Below are positions 63,424-64,000 of a DNA stretch of 64,000 bases, piece after piece (position 1 is the first letter of the stretch; each line of letters opens with the position of its first letter). Under the pieces are notes generated by a model, which saw nothing but the letters and a program-made list of their open reading frames with translations, did no database searches and was not told the DNA's origin. Source of the DNA: Anastrepha obliqua (taxonomy: Eukaryota; Arthropoda; Insecta; Diptera; Tephritidae); assembly GCF_027943255.1 (NCBI RefSeq), contig NC_072893.1:28046001-28110000 (forward strand), in the 5' to 3' direction. Made by a program: the position numbers and the translations under genes.

Positions 63424-63449
63424 ATAAAAGGCGCCTTTGCCACGCCACT

Positions 63450-63835
63450 TTTCTGCTTGCATGAGAAAGCATCAATAAAGTTATTGATCATTCACAAAGT
63501 CCACTGCATTTACACGGATTTTTCCAAAGCTTTCGACAGTCTCTCACAACATTTTACTATATAACTATTATATCTTCACTTGGATTCCACTCTGCTTTCC
63601 TGCGTGCTCAGATTTATTGCTTGTTCTGGAGTGCCTCACGAAAGTGTTTTAGGTCCACTACGCTTTGTGTTATTTATCAATGACATTAGCAGTTGCTTCT
63701 CATTTGCTAATTTTCTGTTATATGTTGACGATTTAAAATGGTTTTGAGTCACAAATAACACAACTGCCGTATGTAGGCTTCAAGCAGATATAGACAAATT
63801 TGTTAAGAGCCACACGAATTTGGTAAAAATCGTAC
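63450..63835 (+). pseudogene. Jockey-like RT fragment with YVDD
   Basis: Across frames it reads CIYTDFSKAFDSLSQHF (first catalytic Asp motif, D-F-S-K-A-F-D), SSLGFHSAFLRA, then SGVPHESVLGPLRFVLFIND and SFANFLLYVDDLKWF (YVDD catalytic motif), and LQADIDKFVKSHTNL. Between the blocks the frame is broken and a short segment is missing. Best preserved of the three RT fragments of this type (others at 45896 and 55890). Confidence 0.8.
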
Positions 63836-64000
63836 ATTTTATACTGATGACTTAGAAGAATCTTTGGCATAAAATAATTGGAATTATAAAGTACGTGGAG
63901 AGCGCACAAACTATTTCGTATTTCTATTGAACTATGCATAAAATATACACTGCCGTATATATTGAAGAGAAATCGCCAGGCGAAGCCACTGCAGCTTCAG
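63836..64000. other. Unassigned window end
   Basis: Probably decayed continuation of the LINE. No motif. Confidence 0.35.

Larger units (their letters stand above)
60506..63424 (-). mobile_element. Helitron, interrupted by a piggyBac-like element
   Basis: On the minus strand the element begins TCTATAATATAAAAATGAAT at 63424 after A, and ends GTCGGCTCCGCTAG at 60506 before T. TC start, CTAG (CTRR) end and insertion between A and T are the Helitron hallmarks. A short CAGA/TCTG stem just upstream of the 3' end could be the terminal hairpin. A helicase C-terminus lies in the right place and strand (62800-62970). Removing the TTAA-flanked insert leaves about 1.1 kb. The ends resemble Helitron ends I recall from dipterans. 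Confidence 0.7.

Noticed and set aside
1..64000. CRISPR arrays, prokaryotic operons or phage genes
   Set aside because: No regularly spaced repeats with unique spacers were seen. The base composition, TE types, SINEs and LINE tails are those of an insect genome.

Overview
The window looks like nuclear DNA of a higher dipteran, most likely a tephritid fruit fly. The evidence is indirect. There are many mariner/Tc1 relatives, including a DD41D element of the type first described as 'rosa' from Ceratitis. There are Jockey-, LOA-, I/R1- and RTE-like LINE fragments, tRNA-derived SINEs, and AT-rich, intron-like spacer full of CAA/CAG and CA/TG runs. I found no convincing host protein-coding exon, rRNA gene, canonical tRNA gene or CRISPR array. 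Almost every protein-like signal comes from a transposable element (TE), and nearly all of those are broken. The species call comes from memory of repeat families and was not checked.

Layout: TE islands alternate with TE-poor spacer. Islands lie at 1-1.3 kb (LINE tail, mariner), 4.7-8.5 kb (rosa, Tc1-like HTH, SINE, LINE tails), 11.2-15.0 kb (mariner D, element B, LINE RNase H pieces), 16.6-24.5 kb (RTE-like LINE; a pogo/Tigger relic split by mariner sequence; a hAT-like foldback MITE inside a LINE; a SINE; an AT-rich minisatellite), 28.0-33.3 kb (two TTAA-flanked MITEs around LOA and Jockey LINEs), 35.2-43.9 kb (RTE-like LINE, a 176-bp tandem triplication of a transposon end, a mariner with an LTR-like insert, a DD37D-like relic), 45.9-50.0 kb (LINEs, SINE, transposase relic), 52.9-57.4 kb (three transposase families, LINE tails, second copy of mariner M) and 60.5-63.8 kb (piggyBac-like element inside a Helitron, then LINE RT). 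Spacer at about 1.5-4.5, 8.5-11.1, 15-16.6, 24.6-28, 33.3-35.2, 44-45.8, 50.1-52.8 and 57.4-60.5 kb carries microsatellites and no recognisable genes.

Several insertion events can be read base by base. Examples are TA duplications for mariners, TTAA for the MITEs and the piggyBac-like element, an A/T junction with TC and CTAG ends for the Helitron, 13-bp and 15-bp duplications for two LINE insertions, and an 8-bp near-duplication for the hAT-like MITE. These give relative ages: a pogo relic older than a near-intact mariner, a Helitron older than a piggyBac-like element, and a LINE older than a MITE.

The most notable items are: (a) two nearly identical mariner copies 37 kb apart, each carrying a different small deletion near the transposase N-terminus; (b) a 176-bp unit from the 3' end of an internally deleted transposon repeated three times in tandem, which resembles the start of a satellite; (c) a long tRNA-headed SINE present three times; (d) nested Helitron/piggyBac-like and pogo/mariner structures. 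I did not find a new enzymatic or defence system.
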